A stretch of DNA of 50,895 bases from an uncultured Eubacteriales bacterium (GCA_949747515.1 CATKFO010000038.1:1-50895), one strand, 5' to 3'. Counted from the stretch's first letter, positions 16,538-25,457 are shown. Program-made: numbers and translations. Notes: a model not told the origin generated them from the sequence alone.

Positions 16538-16582
16538 ACGTGAAAATGCGGATAATCTAATTCCAAATAAACTTTTTCACGT
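16538..16582 (+). promoter_or_regulatory. Inverted repeat in the leader of the second Gfo/Idh gene
   Basis: ACGTGAAAA (16538-16546) pairs with TTTTTCACGT (16573-16582) across 26 nt, just downstream of the promoter. It could be a transcript stem or a split operator. No T-run follows, so it is not a simple terminator. Confidence 0.35.
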
Positions 16583-16627
16583 ATCGTTTGCCGCTAAGCA
16601 AACGTAAAGAAAGGTATGGTTGTTATA

Positions 16628-17692
16628 ATGCAGAAGCTAAAAATCGGTATTATCGGAACTGGCGGTATCAGTCATTATCATATGGCGGGATATAAGCGTC
16701 TTGAGGAAAGAGGCGAGATTGAAATTTCCGCGGTGTGCGATATAGATGAAAAAAAGGTTATCGCATACGCTGAAAAATATAACGTTCCAAAGTGGTATAC
16801 CGACTATAATGAAATGATGGCGAACGAAAAGCTTGACTGCGTGAGCGTTTGTACTTGGAACGCGGCTCATAAAGGAGCGACTATAGCCGCGCTAAAAGGA
16901 GGCGCAAACGTTATATGCGAAAAGCCTATGGCGATGAACGCCGCCGAGGCCGAGGAGATGATGAATACGGCGAAAGAGACGGGACGTCTTCTTCAGATCG
17001 GATTTGTCAGACGTTTCGGCAACGACGCCGATCTTGTTCGTCGTTTCTCCGACGCTGGGACTCTCGGCGATATTTACTACGCTAAGGCGACATATCTCAG
17101 AAGAAACGGCTGTCCAGGCGGATGGTTTGGAGACAAGTCGTATTCCGGCGGAGGCCCGCTTATCGACCTTGGAGTTCATGTGATCGACCTTGTCAGATAT
17201 CTTGCCGGTAACCCGAAGCCTGTCGCCGCATATGGAGTTACATATAAAAATTTAGGATGCGAGAGAGCTGTCGGCGGAGAGACCGCATGGGAGAAAAAAG
17301 AAGGCGATTTCGAATACTCTGTCGAGGATTTTGCAGCCGCGATGATAAAATTCGAAAATGGACTTACGCTTAACGTCGAAGCAAGCTTTAACCTTAATAT
17401 CAAGTCGGACACCGGCGATATTGAGCTTTTCGGCACAAAAGCCGGAATAAAGCTTAGTCCGGAAGTAGAGATTTTTACCGACATGGCTGGTCATTTTGTA
17501 GACGTTACTCCCTGCGGAAATACTGCGTTCAGCATGGACGGCCTTTTTGAAAGCGAAATAGAAGGATTTATTAAGGCAAGCCGCGGCGAGGAAGATTGCC
17601 GCGCTACCGCGGAAGACGGCGTAATGATTATGAAGATACTCGACGCTATATATAAGTCTGCTTCTCTCGGAACCTCGGTTGAGATAAACTGA
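16628..17692 (+). CDS. Gfo/Idh/MocA-family oxidoreductase
   Basis: 354 aa from the ATG at 16628. AAGAAAGG (16607-16614) is 13 nt upstream of that ATG but only one base from the earlier in-frame ATG at 16616, so 16628 is preferred. NAD(P)-binding motif GIIGTGGISHYHM, then AVCDIDEKK and the family's CEKPMAMN motif. The C-terminal domain contains GGGPLIDLGVHVIDLVRYL, with the conserved active-site Asp and His. Probably a sugar or cyclitol dehydrogenase; it is clearly distinct from the one at 10355 (canonical glycine loop, longer). It ends at a strong bidirectional terminator. Confidence 0.88.
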   Translation: MQKLKIGIIGTGGISHYHMAGYKRLEERGEIEISAVCDIDEKKVIAYAEKYNVPKWYTDYNEMMANEKLDCVSVCTWNAAHKGATIAALKGGANVICEKPMAMNAAEAEEMMNTAKETGRLLQIGFVRRFGNDADLVRRFSDAGTLGDIYYAKATYLRRNGCPGGWFGDKSYSGGGPLIDLGVHVIDLVRYLAGNPKPVAAYGVTYKNLGCERAVGGETAWEKKEGDFEYSVEDFAAAMIKFENGLTLNVEASFNLNIKSDTGDIELFGTKAGIKLSPEVEIFTDMAGHFVDVTPCGNTAFSMDGLFESEIEGFIKASRGEEDCRATAEDGVMIMKILDAIYKSASLGTSVEIN

Positions 17693-17720
17693 CTTTTTTA
17701 AACAGTAAAAATTAAATATA

Positions 17721-17778
17721 ATAACAATGAAATCCCCGATGAATAGCGCGATCTATCATCGGGGATTTCATTGTTATT
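17721..17778. terminator. Strong bidirectional terminator
   Basis: A 22-bp perfect stem: the left arm at 17721-17742 (core AATCCCCGATGA) pairs with the right arm at 17757-17778 around a 14-nt loop, flanked by A-rich and T-rich tracts. It ends both the plus-strand Gfo/Idh gene and the convergent UPF0210 gene. Confidence 0.9.
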
Positions 17779-17833
17779 TTTAATTAGATGTTATATAGAA
17801 AAAATTCAGTTTGTCGTTCGTACGCAAAGCAAT

Positions 17834-19192
17834 TTAATTTTTTAGACTTTGCAGCGGAGCGGGAATACGTCCGCCTCTGCTTATAAACTTTGACGAACTT
17901 CTGTTGTTTCTAACCGGCATTATCGGGCCGCATCCTAAAAGTCCGCCAAATTCAAGTTCTTCACCGGCGTTTCTTCCTATAGCCGGAATAACGCGAACCG
18001 CAGTCGTCTTTGAATTAACCATTCCTATGGCGGCTTCATCTGCAATTATAGCGGATATAGTATCGGGAGACGTACAGCCCGGGATTATAATCATGTCAAG
18101 GCCTACCGAGCAAACCGCGGTCATAGCTTCCAGTTTTTCGATCGTCAAATCTCCGCGCCTTGCAGCGTCTATCATTCCCGCGTCTTCCGATACGGGAATA
18201 AATGCTCCCGAAAGACCTCCTACATGTGAGGAAGCCATGACTCCTCCTTTTTTTACAGCGTCGTTAAGTAAGGCGAGGGCCGCGGTGGTGCCGTGCGTTC
18301 CGCAAATCTCCAATCCCATTTCTTCGAGTATGTGAGCCACCGAGTCTCCGACAGCAGGCGTAGGCGCTAAAGAAAGATCGACTATCCCAAATGAAACGCC
18401 GAGCATTTCCGATGCGACTGAACCTACAAGCTGCCCCATTCTGGTAACTTTAAAAGCGGTCTTTTTTATTATATCGGCAATTTCGCTTAAATCTCCGTCA
18501 GGGCATTTTGAAACCGCGGATCGTACTACTCCGGGACCTGAAACTCCTACGTTAATAACGCAGTCTGGTTCTCCTACCCCGTGGAACGCGCCCGCCATAA
18601 AAGGATTGTCTTCCGGAGCGTTGCAGAATACGACAAGCTTTGCGGCCCCTATACAGTTTCTGTCGGCAGTTGCCTCCGCAGTCTTCTTGACGATTTTTCC
18701 CATAAGCGCTACCGCGTCCATATTTATTCCGGCTTTGGTTGATCCTATATTTACGGACGAGCACACATGATCCGTTACTGAAAGAGCTTCTGGAATAGAT
18801 TCTATAAGAGAGAGATCTCCCGCTGAAAATCCTTTCTGCACAAGCGCGGAATATCCTCCTATAAAGTTTATCCCAAGAGTTTTCGCCGCTTTTTCAAGCG
18901 CTTGCGCGTATTTGATTGGATTTCCTCCGCTCGCGGCGGTTAGCATTGCGATTGGCGTTACGGAAACTCTTTTGTTTATAATCGGTATTCCGTATGTTTT
19001 TTCGATATACTCGCCTGTCGCGACAAGATTTTCCGCTTTTTTTGTCACTTTATCGTATACTTTTTCTGCTGAGCGGGTTATATCGTCGTCGGCGCAGTCG
19101 AGAAGGGAAATACCCATAGTAATCGTGCGGACGTCCAAGTGTTCGTTATCGATCATATTGATCGTTTCAAGAATGTCTCCGGTATTTATCAT
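17834..19192 (-). CDS. UPF0210 / DUF711 (PFL-fold) protein
   Basis: 452 aa, full length for the UPF0210 (COG2848) family, whose structure is described as related to the pyruvate formate-lyase barrel but whose function is unknown. Recognisable blocks are [18 protein letters not shown] near the N-terminus, [45 protein letters not shown] and the C-terminal [12 protein letters not shown]...[10 protein letters not shown]. It is encoded just after the ACT-domain gene (42-nt gap), the usual pairing in Firmicutes. It is the last gene of a probable minus-strand unit sugar isomerase-pepD-ACT-UPF0210. Confidence 0.9.
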   Translation of the reverse strand: MINTGDILETINMIDNEHLDVRTITMGISLLDCADDDITRSAEKVYDKVTKKAENLVATGEYIEKTYGIPIINKRVSVTPIAMLTAASGGNPIKYAQALEKAAKTLGINFIGGYSALVQKGFSAGDLSLIESIPEALSVTDHVCSSVNIGSTKAGINMDAVALMGKIVKKTAEATADRNCIGAAKLVVFCNAPEDNPFMAGAFHGVGEPDCVINVGVSGPGVVRSAVSKCPDGDLSEIADIIKKTAFKVTRMGQLVGSVASEMLGVSFGIVDLSLAPTPAVGDSVAHILEEMGLEICGTHGTTAALALLNDAVKKGGVMASSHVGGLSGAFIPVSEDAGMIDAARRGDLTIEKLEAMTAVCSVGLDMIIIPGCTSPDTISAIIADEAAIGMVNSKTTAVRVIPAIGRNAGEELEFGGLLGCGPIMPVRNNRSSSKFISRGGRIPAPLQSLKN

Positions 19193-19234
19193 TTATGAAA
19201 ATGAACCTTTCTGTTCCTGTTTTGTATGTTATTT

Positions 19235-19504
19235 TTAAATGCGGTGCATGGAATTGAAAATGTCTTCGTGCATCACATGTATTTTCATACCTATTTTATC
19301 TCCAAGCTTTTCAAGATTTGAAGAGATTGAAGCAAAATCGGAGGAAATATCCGCGATATCGACGAGCATTATCATAGTAAACATATCCTGCATGACGGAT
19401 TGCGTTACGTCGAGTATATTTGCATTGTGAGCGGCGCATTCGCGGCTTACCTCCGCAAGGATGCCCACCGAGTCTTTGCCTACGACTGATACGATTGCTC
19501 TCAT
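19235..19504 (-). CDS. ACT-domain protein, UPF0237 type
   Basis: 89 aa, essentially one ACT domain: MRAIVSVVGKDSVGILAEVS opens the first strand and helix, NANILDVTQSVMQDMFTMIM is the second strand-turn, and the GMKIHVMHEDIFNSMHRI tail completes it. ACT domains bind amino acids or other small ligands and often regulate a partner. The constant partner of UPF0237 is the UPF0210 protein encoded immediately downstream, so a ligand-sensing role for that protein is inferred. Confidence 0.9.
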   Translation of the reverse strand: MRAIVSVVGKDSVGILAEVSRECAAHNANILDVTQSVMQDMFTMIMLVDIADISSDFASISSNLEKLGDKIGMKIHVMHEDIFNSMHRI

Positions 19505-19530
19505 GTTGTGTTCCTTTCTTAATACGAGGC

Positions 19531-20967
19531 TTATGAATTTTTTAACATATCTACGACTAAATCATAGAATTTGTCGAAAGACGATATGGAAACCGTTTCT
19601 GAAGGAGAGTGAAGGTTTTTTATATCCGGACCGATAGATACGATATCCATGTCGGGAATTTTGCTCAGAAGAACACCGCATTCAAGTCCCGCGTGAGTGG
19701 CTTCAACGCCGGCCTCCTTGTTAAATACTCTTCTGTGAGACGAAAGATAGACGTCTCTCATTTCTGATTTTTCTGCAAAAGCCCATCCTTTGTAACGATT
19801 TCTATGTATTACGTCCGCTCCGGCAGACGTCGCTACGCAATTTAGCTTAGTAATAACGTTGTCAAGCGCCGCGTCTACGGACGAGCGAGAAAAGGTCGTA
19901 AATTCCGAAACTCCGTCCGCTGTTTTCCAGATGGAGAAATTTGAAGACGTCTCTACAAATCCTGGAATTTTATCCGACATGCGTATGGGGCCGGAATGAA
20001 TAAGAGAAAGAGCGCAAATAAGAATTCTTGAATTTTTAGAAGATAGGGCTTTTTTACGGTCGCTTATCGGGACAAGTTCGGCTTTGAATTCTTTGTCTTC
20101 TGGAGTAAGCTCTGATTTTATAAGACTTACGGCTTTTTCTAAAGCCGAGGTTGCTCTGTTCGAATCCGTGACGGCAAATTCCACAGAACATTCTCGTGGA
20201 ATGGCGTTGTCTTTATCGCCTCCGCTTGACCGGACTATGTACGCGTCGCAGGCGTCTATTATATATCGCATAATAGTTACCGCGGCTACTATAGCGTTTG
20301 TTCGACCGAGATTTATGTCTTCGCCCGAATGTCCGCCTGAAAGCCCGGAGACTATTAATCTGTAGAAAATTGCTTCGCTCGGCGCGTCGTCGTCGCCGTA
20401 TTTTGCCGTAAAGTCTGTTCTGACTCCTCCCGCGCATGCGACGGTAGCGACTCCCGTAGCGAGAGAATCGAGGTTTATTAGTTTTCTTGACTTGACCTGG
20501 GAAGCGTCGAAAGCCTTCATTCCTACCATGCCTATCTCTTCTCCGGCTGTGAAAAGGCATTCAAGGGGCGGATGCTTGACTTCCGAGGAATCAAGTATCG
20601 CGAGCATTACTGCGACCGCGGTTCCGTCGTCGGCTCCCAGAGTTGTTCCGTCGGCAGACAAAATATCGCCGTTTCTTACAAGCTTAATAGGATCTACAAG
20701 AAAGTCGTGCTCTACGTCGCCGTTTGCCTCGCACACCATATCTATGTGCCCCTGAAGCATTATTGGAGCGTGATTTTCATAACCGACCGAGGCTTCCTTT
20801 TTCATGAAAACGTTATTCGCTTCGTCGCGCGAGCAAAAAATATTATGATCTTTCGCAAATTTTACTAAATAATCTGCTATTCCTTTTTCATTTCCAGATC
20901 CTCTGGGAATAAAAGAAATTTCTTCAAAGTATGAAAACACTTTTTTTGAGTTAACGTCTTCAAACAT
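19531..20967 (-). CDS. pepD: Aminoacyl-histidine (beta-Ala-His) dipeptidase PepD, M20 family
   Basis: 478 aa, the usual length of cytosolic nonspecific dipeptidase/carnosinase-like M20C enzymes that cleave Xaa-His and other dipeptides. The di-zinc site is visible: LQGHIDMVCE (H74, D76), GADDG with bridging D113, and TAGEEIGMVG (E143, E144). The lid/dimer domain and the C-terminal ATHAGLECG histidine motif are present. No signal peptide. It lies 26 nt upstream of the ACT gene and 24 nt downstream of the sugar isomerase. Confidence 0.92.
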   Translation of the reverse strand: MFEDVNSKKVFSYFEEISFIPRGSGNEKGIADYLVKFAKDHNIFCSRDEANNVFMKKEASVGYENHAPIMLQGHIDMVCEANGDVEHDFLVDPIKLVRNGDILSADGTTLGADDGTAVAVMLAILDSSEVKHPPLECLFTAGEEIGMVGMKAFDASQVKSRKLINLDSLATGVATVACAGGVRTDFTAKYGDDDAPSEAIFYRLIVSGLSGGHSGEDINLGRTNAIVAAVTIMRYIIDACDAYIVRSSGGDKDNAIPRECSVEFAVTDSNRATSALEKAVSLIKSELTPEDKEFKAELVPISDRKKALSSKNSRILICALSLIHSGPIRMSDKIPGFVETSSNFSIWKTADGVSEFTTFSRSSVDAALDNVITKLNCVATSAGADVIHRNRYKGWAFAEKSEMRDVYLSSHRRVFNKEAGVEATHAGLECGVLLSKIPDMDIVSIGPDIKNLHSPSETVSISSFDKFYDLVVDMLKNS

Positions 20968-20991
20968 ATTAAGTCTACCGCCTTTCCAGTG

Positions 20992-21849
20992 TTATCTTAT
21001 ATATCTAAGCAGAGTGTCTCGGCCCGCGCGTATACCCAAAATATTATCTTCGAGACCTTCAAATTCGAGAGAAATATATCCGTCGTACCCGCTTTCCTTA
21101 AGCGCGTTTATCGACGCTGGAATGTCGAGAACTCCGTGGCCTACGATGGCCCCTCTTAAATAATTTCCGCCTCTAGTCGAAAACCATCCTTCGCCAGGAA
21201 AATCCGAATTATGCGTTTTTTTGTGGAAATCTTTAGCGTGAGCGTGGAAGGCTAGAGGAGCGACGGTTTTTATCGCTCTTATATTGTCTTCATCCACGCA
21301 CAGAAAGTTTCCTATATCTACGAGAGCGCCGAAATTTTCATCGTTTACAGATTCGATAAGAGTTTTTACCCTTGCTGAATCTTGAACGTGCATTCCATGG
21401 TTTTCCACCATTGTTTTAATTCCCTTTTCACGCGCGTAATCCGTAACTTTTTTACATGCGTCAGTCAAAATAGGCAGAACGTCCTCAAAACTGGGGTTTT
21501 TAACTCCTGGAAGCTCTCCGTACCAAACGTCGTGCCTCATCATTCCGACTCCCATTTCCGCCGCCGTATCTACGATGGCGCAAACTCTTTCAATTTCACG
21601 TTCGACCCCGTCTTTCCCATTCCTTGCAAAGTCGGCTCCCGCGGCGAAAGAAATAACGGGAAGAGATATTTTTTCAGAATGCTCTCTTATTCTAAGCGCA
21701 GTGTCTCGATCAAAGTTTATGTAGCTGCTTTCCGCAAATTCAATGGCGTCGAAACCAAGTTCCAGCGCTTTGTCCATGATTCCCGTTAGTCCAAGCTCTT
21801 CAGGACGTTTGTAATGATCGAAACTATAAGAGGATACAGATAATTTCAT
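20992..21849 (-). CDS. Sugar phosphate isomerase/epimerase (xylose-isomerase-like TIM barrel)
   Basis: 285 aa, AP-endonuclease-2/xylose-isomerase-like barrel. The metal-binding positions of the family are apparent in MVENHGMHV, GALVDIGNFL, HAHAKDFHKK and ISLEFEG near the C-terminus. Members isomerise or epimerise keto-sugars or inositol intermediates; some are mis-annotated endonucleases. Placed first in the unit with pepD, ACT and UPF0210, with a good upstream promoter. Together with the two Gfo/Idh dehydrogenases nearby it suggests sugar/cyclitol metabolism, but they are in different transcription units. Confidence 0.85.
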   Translation of the reverse strand: MKLSVSSYSFDHYKRPEELGLTGIMDKALELGFDAIEFAESSYINFDRDTALRIREHSEKISLPVISFAAGADFARNGKDGVEREIERVCAIVDTAAEMGVGMMRHDVWYGELPGVKNPSFEDVLPILTDACKKVTDYAREKGIKTMVENHGMHVQDSARVKTLIESVNDENFGALVDIGNFLCVDEDNIRAIKTVAPLAFHAHAKDFHKKTHNSDFPGEGWFSTRGGNYLRGAIVGHGVLDIPASINALKESGYDGYISLEFEGLEDNILGIRAGRDTLLRYIR

Positions 21850-21888
21850 TCGGTCGTTCTCCTTAAAATATTAATTTTATTATAGTAC

Positions 21889-21918
21889 ATTATATCACAT
21901 TCGTTTCAATCTAATCAA
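21889..21918 (-). promoter_or_regulatory. Sigma-A promoter for the isomerase-pepD-ACT-UPF0210 unit
   Basis: Minus strand TTGATT (21913-21918), 18-nt spacer, TATAAT (21889-21894). A second TATAAT overlaps downstream. The start codon is about 35 nt further on. Confidence 0.6.
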
Positions 21919-22101
21919 GCTAAAAACAAAAATATCTTAATAAATAAAAAACGAGGCGAAAATGGAGAATTATGCAATAGTGCATACGTCGAAGCTAAAA
22001 ATAGAAAAATTTTTATACTATTATTTCGACGTTCCCCCTTTTTTTTTTACACGTAATGATGTATAATAAATTAAATATTTCTTAATGTCGGAGGACGTCG
22101 C

Positions 22102-22782
22102 ATGGAGCTGAATAAGATTGTCGTAATATGCGGACACTATGGAGTCGGCAAAACGAACGTTGCGGTAAATATGGCGATTTGTTCCGCGTCGTCTGAGCTT
22201 AAGACGTATTTAGCGGATTTGGATATAGTAAATCCGTATTTTAGGGCGGCAGATGCGTCCGATATGATGAAACGTAGCGGAGTCGTTCCTTTGATACCCG
22301 CGTATGCAAATTCTAACGTCGACATTCCGTCGTTGCCGGACGGTTTAGCGTCCGCTTTGAGCGGAGACGGCGAGGGCAGGGTTTTTATCGACGTGGGAGG
22401 AGACGACGGGGCTGTCGTTCTCGGCAGATATTCCGACGTAATACGGGCGAAAGGTTACGATATGCTTTACGTGGTAAACAAATATCGTCCGCTTATTTCC
22501 GAGCCTCGCGACGCTATCGATTTTATGAGAGAGATTGAATCGCTGTCTCGTCTAAAGTGCACCGGTATAGTGAACAACAGCTCGATAGGAGACGAGACTA
22601 AGGCGAAAGATTTTGCAGAATCGATTCCGTACGCTTTAGAATGCGCGAACATTTCTGGGCTGCCACTGGTTTTGCAGTCATATTTTGAAGAAAATGCAGA
22701 CGGTATAGAGGCTCTTTTGAAATCGTCTGATTATTATGGCGAAACGCTTGCTATGAAGCGCGCGACTAAAAAACTTTTTTGA
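22102..22782 (+). CDS. P-loop (MinD/Mrp-like) ATPase linked to the oxidoreductase operon
   Basis: 226 aa SIMIBI-class nucleotide-binding protein. Walker A is GHYGVGKT (11-18); switch-like DLDIVNPYFRAAD follows at about 39-51; VFIDVGGDDGA (about 94-104) resembles Walker B. A deviant-lysine KGGxGK motif is absent, so it is not a canonical ParA. GGAGG sits eight bases before the ATG. Only 50 nt separate it from the ferredoxin subunit gene, so it is probably the first gene of the 2-oxoacid oxidoreductase operon. A TATAAT at 22062-22067 is a possible -10 box but the -35 is only a T-run. Role unknown: assembly or activation of the iron-sulfur enzyme is one guess. Confidence 0.8.
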   Translation: MELNKIVVICGHYGVGKTNVAVNMAICSASSELKTYLADLDIVNPYFRAADASDMMKRSGVVPLIPAYANSNVDIPSLPDGLASALSGDGEGRVFIDVGGDDGAVVLGRYSDVIRAKGYDMLYVVNKYRPLISEPRDAIDFMREIESLSRLKCTGIVNNSSIGDETKAKDFAESIPYALECANISGLPLVLQSYFEENADGIEALLKSSDYYGETLAMKRATKKLF

Positions 22783-22832
22783 TTAGTAATACGCATAATA
22801 TACCGTCTTTTTAAGGCGGATAAGGAGTACAT

Positions 22833-23045
22833 ATGAATAAATTAACTTTCAGAACAGACAGATGCAAGGGATGCGGTCTTTGCATAGACGCTTGCCCGAA
22901 GGGAATTTTAGCTATTGACGAGAATACTATTAACCCTAAAGGATATCACCCGGCGTACATAAAGGAACAGGAAAAATGTATTGCCTGCGCAATGTGCGCT
23001 ATGATGTGCCCGGACACGGTTATAACAGTAGAAAAAGACGCTTAA
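22833..23045 (+). CDS. 2-oxoacid:ferredoxin oxidoreductase delta subunit (2x[4Fe-4S] ferredoxin)
   Basis: 70 aa bacterial-type ferredoxin. It has two cluster motifs, CKGCGLCIDACPKG and CIACAMCAMMCPD, each CxxCxxCxxxCP. It carries electrons from the TPP-containing catalytic core to soluble ferredoxin. AAGGAG lies seven bases upstream of the ATG. It is the small first subunit in the order delta-alpha-beta-gamma, with the alpha gene 22 nt downstream. Confidence 0.92.
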   Translation: MNKLTFRTDRCKGCGLCIDACPKGILAIDENTINPKGYHPAYIKEQEKCIACAMCAMMCPDTVITVEKDA

Positions 23046-23067
23046 ACTAAACCGAAAGGATAATAAT

Positions 23068-24129
23068 ATGTCAAAGAAAGTTTTAATGAAAGGTAACGAG
23101 GCTATCGCCGAGGCCGCTATTGCGTCGGGATGTCTTCATTATTTTGGTTATCCGATTACTCCGCAGACGGAAATTTCCGAATATCTTGCAAAACGGATGC
23201 CTAAGGTAGGCGGGCTGTGCCTTCAGGCTGAATCTGAAGTCGCGGCAATCAATATGGTAATGGGGGCGGCCGCGGCGGGTTCTCGCGTTCTAACTTCGTC
23301 TTCATCACCCGGAATTTCGCTTAAAAGCGAGGGAATATCTTACATTGCGGGCTGCGACTTGCCGTGCCTTATTGTAAACGTTCAGAGAGGCGGACCGGGC
23401 CTTGGCGGAATTCAGCCTTCCCAGTCGGACTATTATCAGGCTACGCGCGGCGTGGGTCACGGCGACCTGAGACTGATTGTTCTGGCTCCTTCATCCGTGC
23501 AGGAGATGGCTTCTTTGACTATGGAAGCGTTTGATCTTGGAGATACGTACAGAATGCCCGTAATGCTTCTCGCGGACGGAGCTCTCGGACAAATGATGGA
23601 GCCTGTAGATTTCGACGCGTTCCAAAAGAGGGATGTTCCTGATAAGATGTGGGCTGCAAACGGTCATGGAGGCAAAAGAAAGAAGAATATTATAAATTCT
23701 CTGTATATTGATCCGAAAGAGCTTGAAGATTCCGTAGTTGAAAGATACGAGAAATATTCACGCATTGAGAAAAATGAAGTCAAGTACGAAGAATTTATGA
23801 CAGACGACGCTGAAATCGTTCTTGTAGCGTTCGGTATAACAGCGCGTATTTGCAAAAGCGCGGTGGCCGCGGCGCGTGAAGCGGGAATTAAACTTGGACT
23901 TCTCAGACCTATCACTCTTTGGCCGTTCCCGAAGGACGCCGTTTCTTCTATCGCCGACAAGGCGAAGGCGATTATATCTGTAGAGATGTCTATGGGACAG
24001 ATGATAGACGACGTTCGTTTGGCTGCGGATGGAAAATGCCCCGTTTATTTCTATGGGCGCACAGGCGGAATGATTCCCTCTGTTGAGGCTATATTTGACA
24101 GAGCGAAAGAAATATCCGAAAGTATTTAA
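23068..24129 (+). CDS. vorB: 2-oxoacid:ferredoxin oxidoreductase alpha subunit (VorB type)
   Basis: 353 aa, pyrimidine-binding/core domain of the enzyme that oxidatively decarboxylates a 2-oxoacid to acyl-CoA plus reduced ferredoxin. Typical blocks are LMKGNEAIAEAAI, YFGYPITPQTEISEY, the TSSSSPGISLKSEGISY loop, RGGPGLGGIQPSQSDYYQA and GALGQMMEPVDF. C-terminal transketolase-like domain has AFGITARICKSAVAAAREAG. These match the branched-chain 2-ketoisovalerate-type subunit VorB better than pyruvate enzymes, but 2-oxoglutarate (KorA-like) specificity cannot be excluded from sequence alone. Confidence 0.88.
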   Translation: MSKKVLMKGNEAIAEAAIASGCLHYFGYPITPQTEISEYLAKRMPKVGGLCLQAESEVAAINMVMGAAAAGSRVLTSSSSPGISLKSEGISYIAGCDLPCLIVNVQRGGPGLGGIQPSQSDYYQATRGVGHGDLRLIVLAPSSVQEMASLTMEAFDLGDTYRMPVMLLADGALGQMMEPVDFDAFQKRDVPDKMWAANGHGGKRKKNIINSLYIDPKELEDSVVERYEKYSRIEKNEVKYEEFMTDDAEIVLVAFGITARICKSAVAAAREAGIKLGLLRPITLWPFPKDAVSSIADKAKAIISVEMSMGQMIDDVRLAADGKCPVYFYGRTGGMIPSVEAIFDRAKEISESI

Positions 24130-24152
24130 AAACGAAAGGATCATGTTTATAT

Positions 24153-24899
24153 ATGAAAACCGTATTTGAAAGTCCGCGCGCTCTTTCCGACGTGCCGCTG
24201 CACTACTGCCCGGGATGCACGCACGGCATCGTGCACAGACTTGTCGCCGAGGTTATCGACGAACTGGGCATTGAAAATAGAACGGTGGGAGTCGCGCCGG
24301 TAGGATGTTCTGTTTTCGCATATAATTATTTTGAATGCGATATGATACAGGCTGCTCACGGCCGTGCCCCGGCTGTGGCTACCGGTGTAAAGCGTACTCA
24401 TCCAGACTCCGTTGTGTTTACATATCAGGGGGACGGCGACCTTGCGGCGATAGGTACTGCCGAGACTGTTCACGCGTCCACCAGAGGCGAAAACATTACT
24501 ATAATATTTATCAATAACGCTATATACGGTATGACCGGAGGGCAGATGGCGCCTACGACGATACCGGGTCAGGTTACCACTACTTCTCCTTACGGACGCG
24601 ACAGAAGCATTCAGGGATCTCCTATTAAAGTGTGCGAGATGCTTTCTACGCTTGACGGAGTCGCTCTTGCTGCGAGAACTGCGGTCGATAATCCTAAAAA
24701 CGTTATATCTACGAAAAAAATGATTAAGAAAGCTTTTGAAAATCAGCTTGAAGGTAAAGGTCTTTCGATTGTAGAAATCTTGTCTACCTGTCCTACTAAC
24801 TGGGGAATGACCCCCAAGGCCGCGTTAGAGTGGCTCCGCGAAAATATGACTACGTATTATCCTCTCGGCGTATACAAGGACGCCGAGGCGATAAGATAA
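24153..24899 (+). CDS. 2-oxoacid:ferredoxin oxidoreductase beta subunit (TPP-binding)
   Basis: 248 aa, thiamine diphosphate-binding subunit. HYCPGCTHGIVHRL contains the cysteine pair seen in four-subunit enzymes. TYQGDGDLAAIGTAE is the GDG...N diphosphate/Mg motif, completed by IFINNAIYGMTGGQMAPTT. STCPTNWGMTP near the C-terminus is characteristic of KorB/VorA-type subunits. Lies 23 nt after the alpha gene with a GAAAGGATC ribosome site. It forms the active centre with alpha; the delta subunit supplies the iron-sulfur clusters. Confidence 0.9.
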   Translation: MKTVFESPRALSDVPLHYCPGCTHGIVHRLVAEVIDELGIENRTVGVAPVGCSVFAYNYFECDMIQAAHGRAPAVATGVKRTHPDSVVFTYQGDGDLAAIGTAETVHASTRGENITIIFINNAIYGMTGGQMAPTTIPGQVTTTSPYGRDRSIQGSPIKVCEMLSTLDGVALAARTAVDNPKNVISTKKMIKKAFENQLEGKGLSIVEILSTCPTNWGMTPKAALEWLRENMTTYYPLGVYKDAEAIR

Positions 24900-24911
24900 A
24901 GGAGGCGTACC

Positions 24912-25448
24912 ATGACGAAAACATTTATTTTTGCAGGAAGCGGAGGACAGGGAATACAGTTTAGCGGAAAACAGATTGCAAAGACCGCAATGCATATGGA
25001 TATGCCCGTAACGTTTCTGCCGTCATACGGTCCTGAGATGCGCGGAGGAACTTCCAACTGTACGGTCGTCATCTCCGACGAAGAGATAGGCTCTCCTTCG
25101 GTTACTTATCCTGATATCGCAGTAACGCTTAACCTTCCTTCTTTTACAAAGTTTGAACCTCGCGTAAAAGCCGGCGGAATGATTATCTACGACTCGACGC
25201 TTATAAATATCGGGTCCGAAAGAGAAGATATAACGGCGTTGCCGATACCTGCTACCGAGCTTGCCGTTGAAAATGATCTTGAAGGTTTTGCAAACGTTAT
25301 CGTTCTCGGTTTTTTGCTTAAAAAGACGGGCATATTTACAATCGAAAATTTCCGCGATTTTCTTATTTCAAGTATTCCTGCAAGCAAGGCGAAGCTGATC
25401 GAAAAAAATACGACTGCTTTAGATCTCGGATATAATTATAATAAATAA
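24912..25448 (+). CDS. 2-oxoacid:ferredoxin oxidoreductase gamma subunit
   Basis: 178 aa CoA-binding/catalytic-domain subunit. FAGSGGQGIQFSGKQIAKTA is the glycine-rich opening; YGPEMRGGTSNCTVVISDE is the family signature for gamma chains. The rest is a Rossmann-like fold ending in a helical tail. GGAGG precedes the ATG and the gene follows beta after 12 nt. It is the last gene of the operon and is followed directly by an intrinsic terminator. Confidence 0.9.
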   Translation: MTKTFIFAGSGGQGIQFSGKQIAKTAMHMDMPVTFLPSYGPEMRGGTSNCTVVISDEEIGSPSVTYPDIAVTLNLPSFTKFEPRVKAGGMIIYDSTLINIGSEREDITALPIPATELAVENDLEGFANVIVLGFLLKKTGIFTIENFRDFLISSIPASKAKLIEKNTTALDLGYNYNK

Positions 25449-25457
25449 ATTGCTTTT

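Noticed and set aside
17904..18335. 143-codon frame antisense to the UPF0210 gene
   Set aside because: Shadow of a conserved family gene; composition follows the opposite strand.
22803..22819. Small hairpin CCGTC...GGCGG before the ferredoxin gene
   Set aside because: Five-base arms with a mismatch and no T-run after it; not a terminator.
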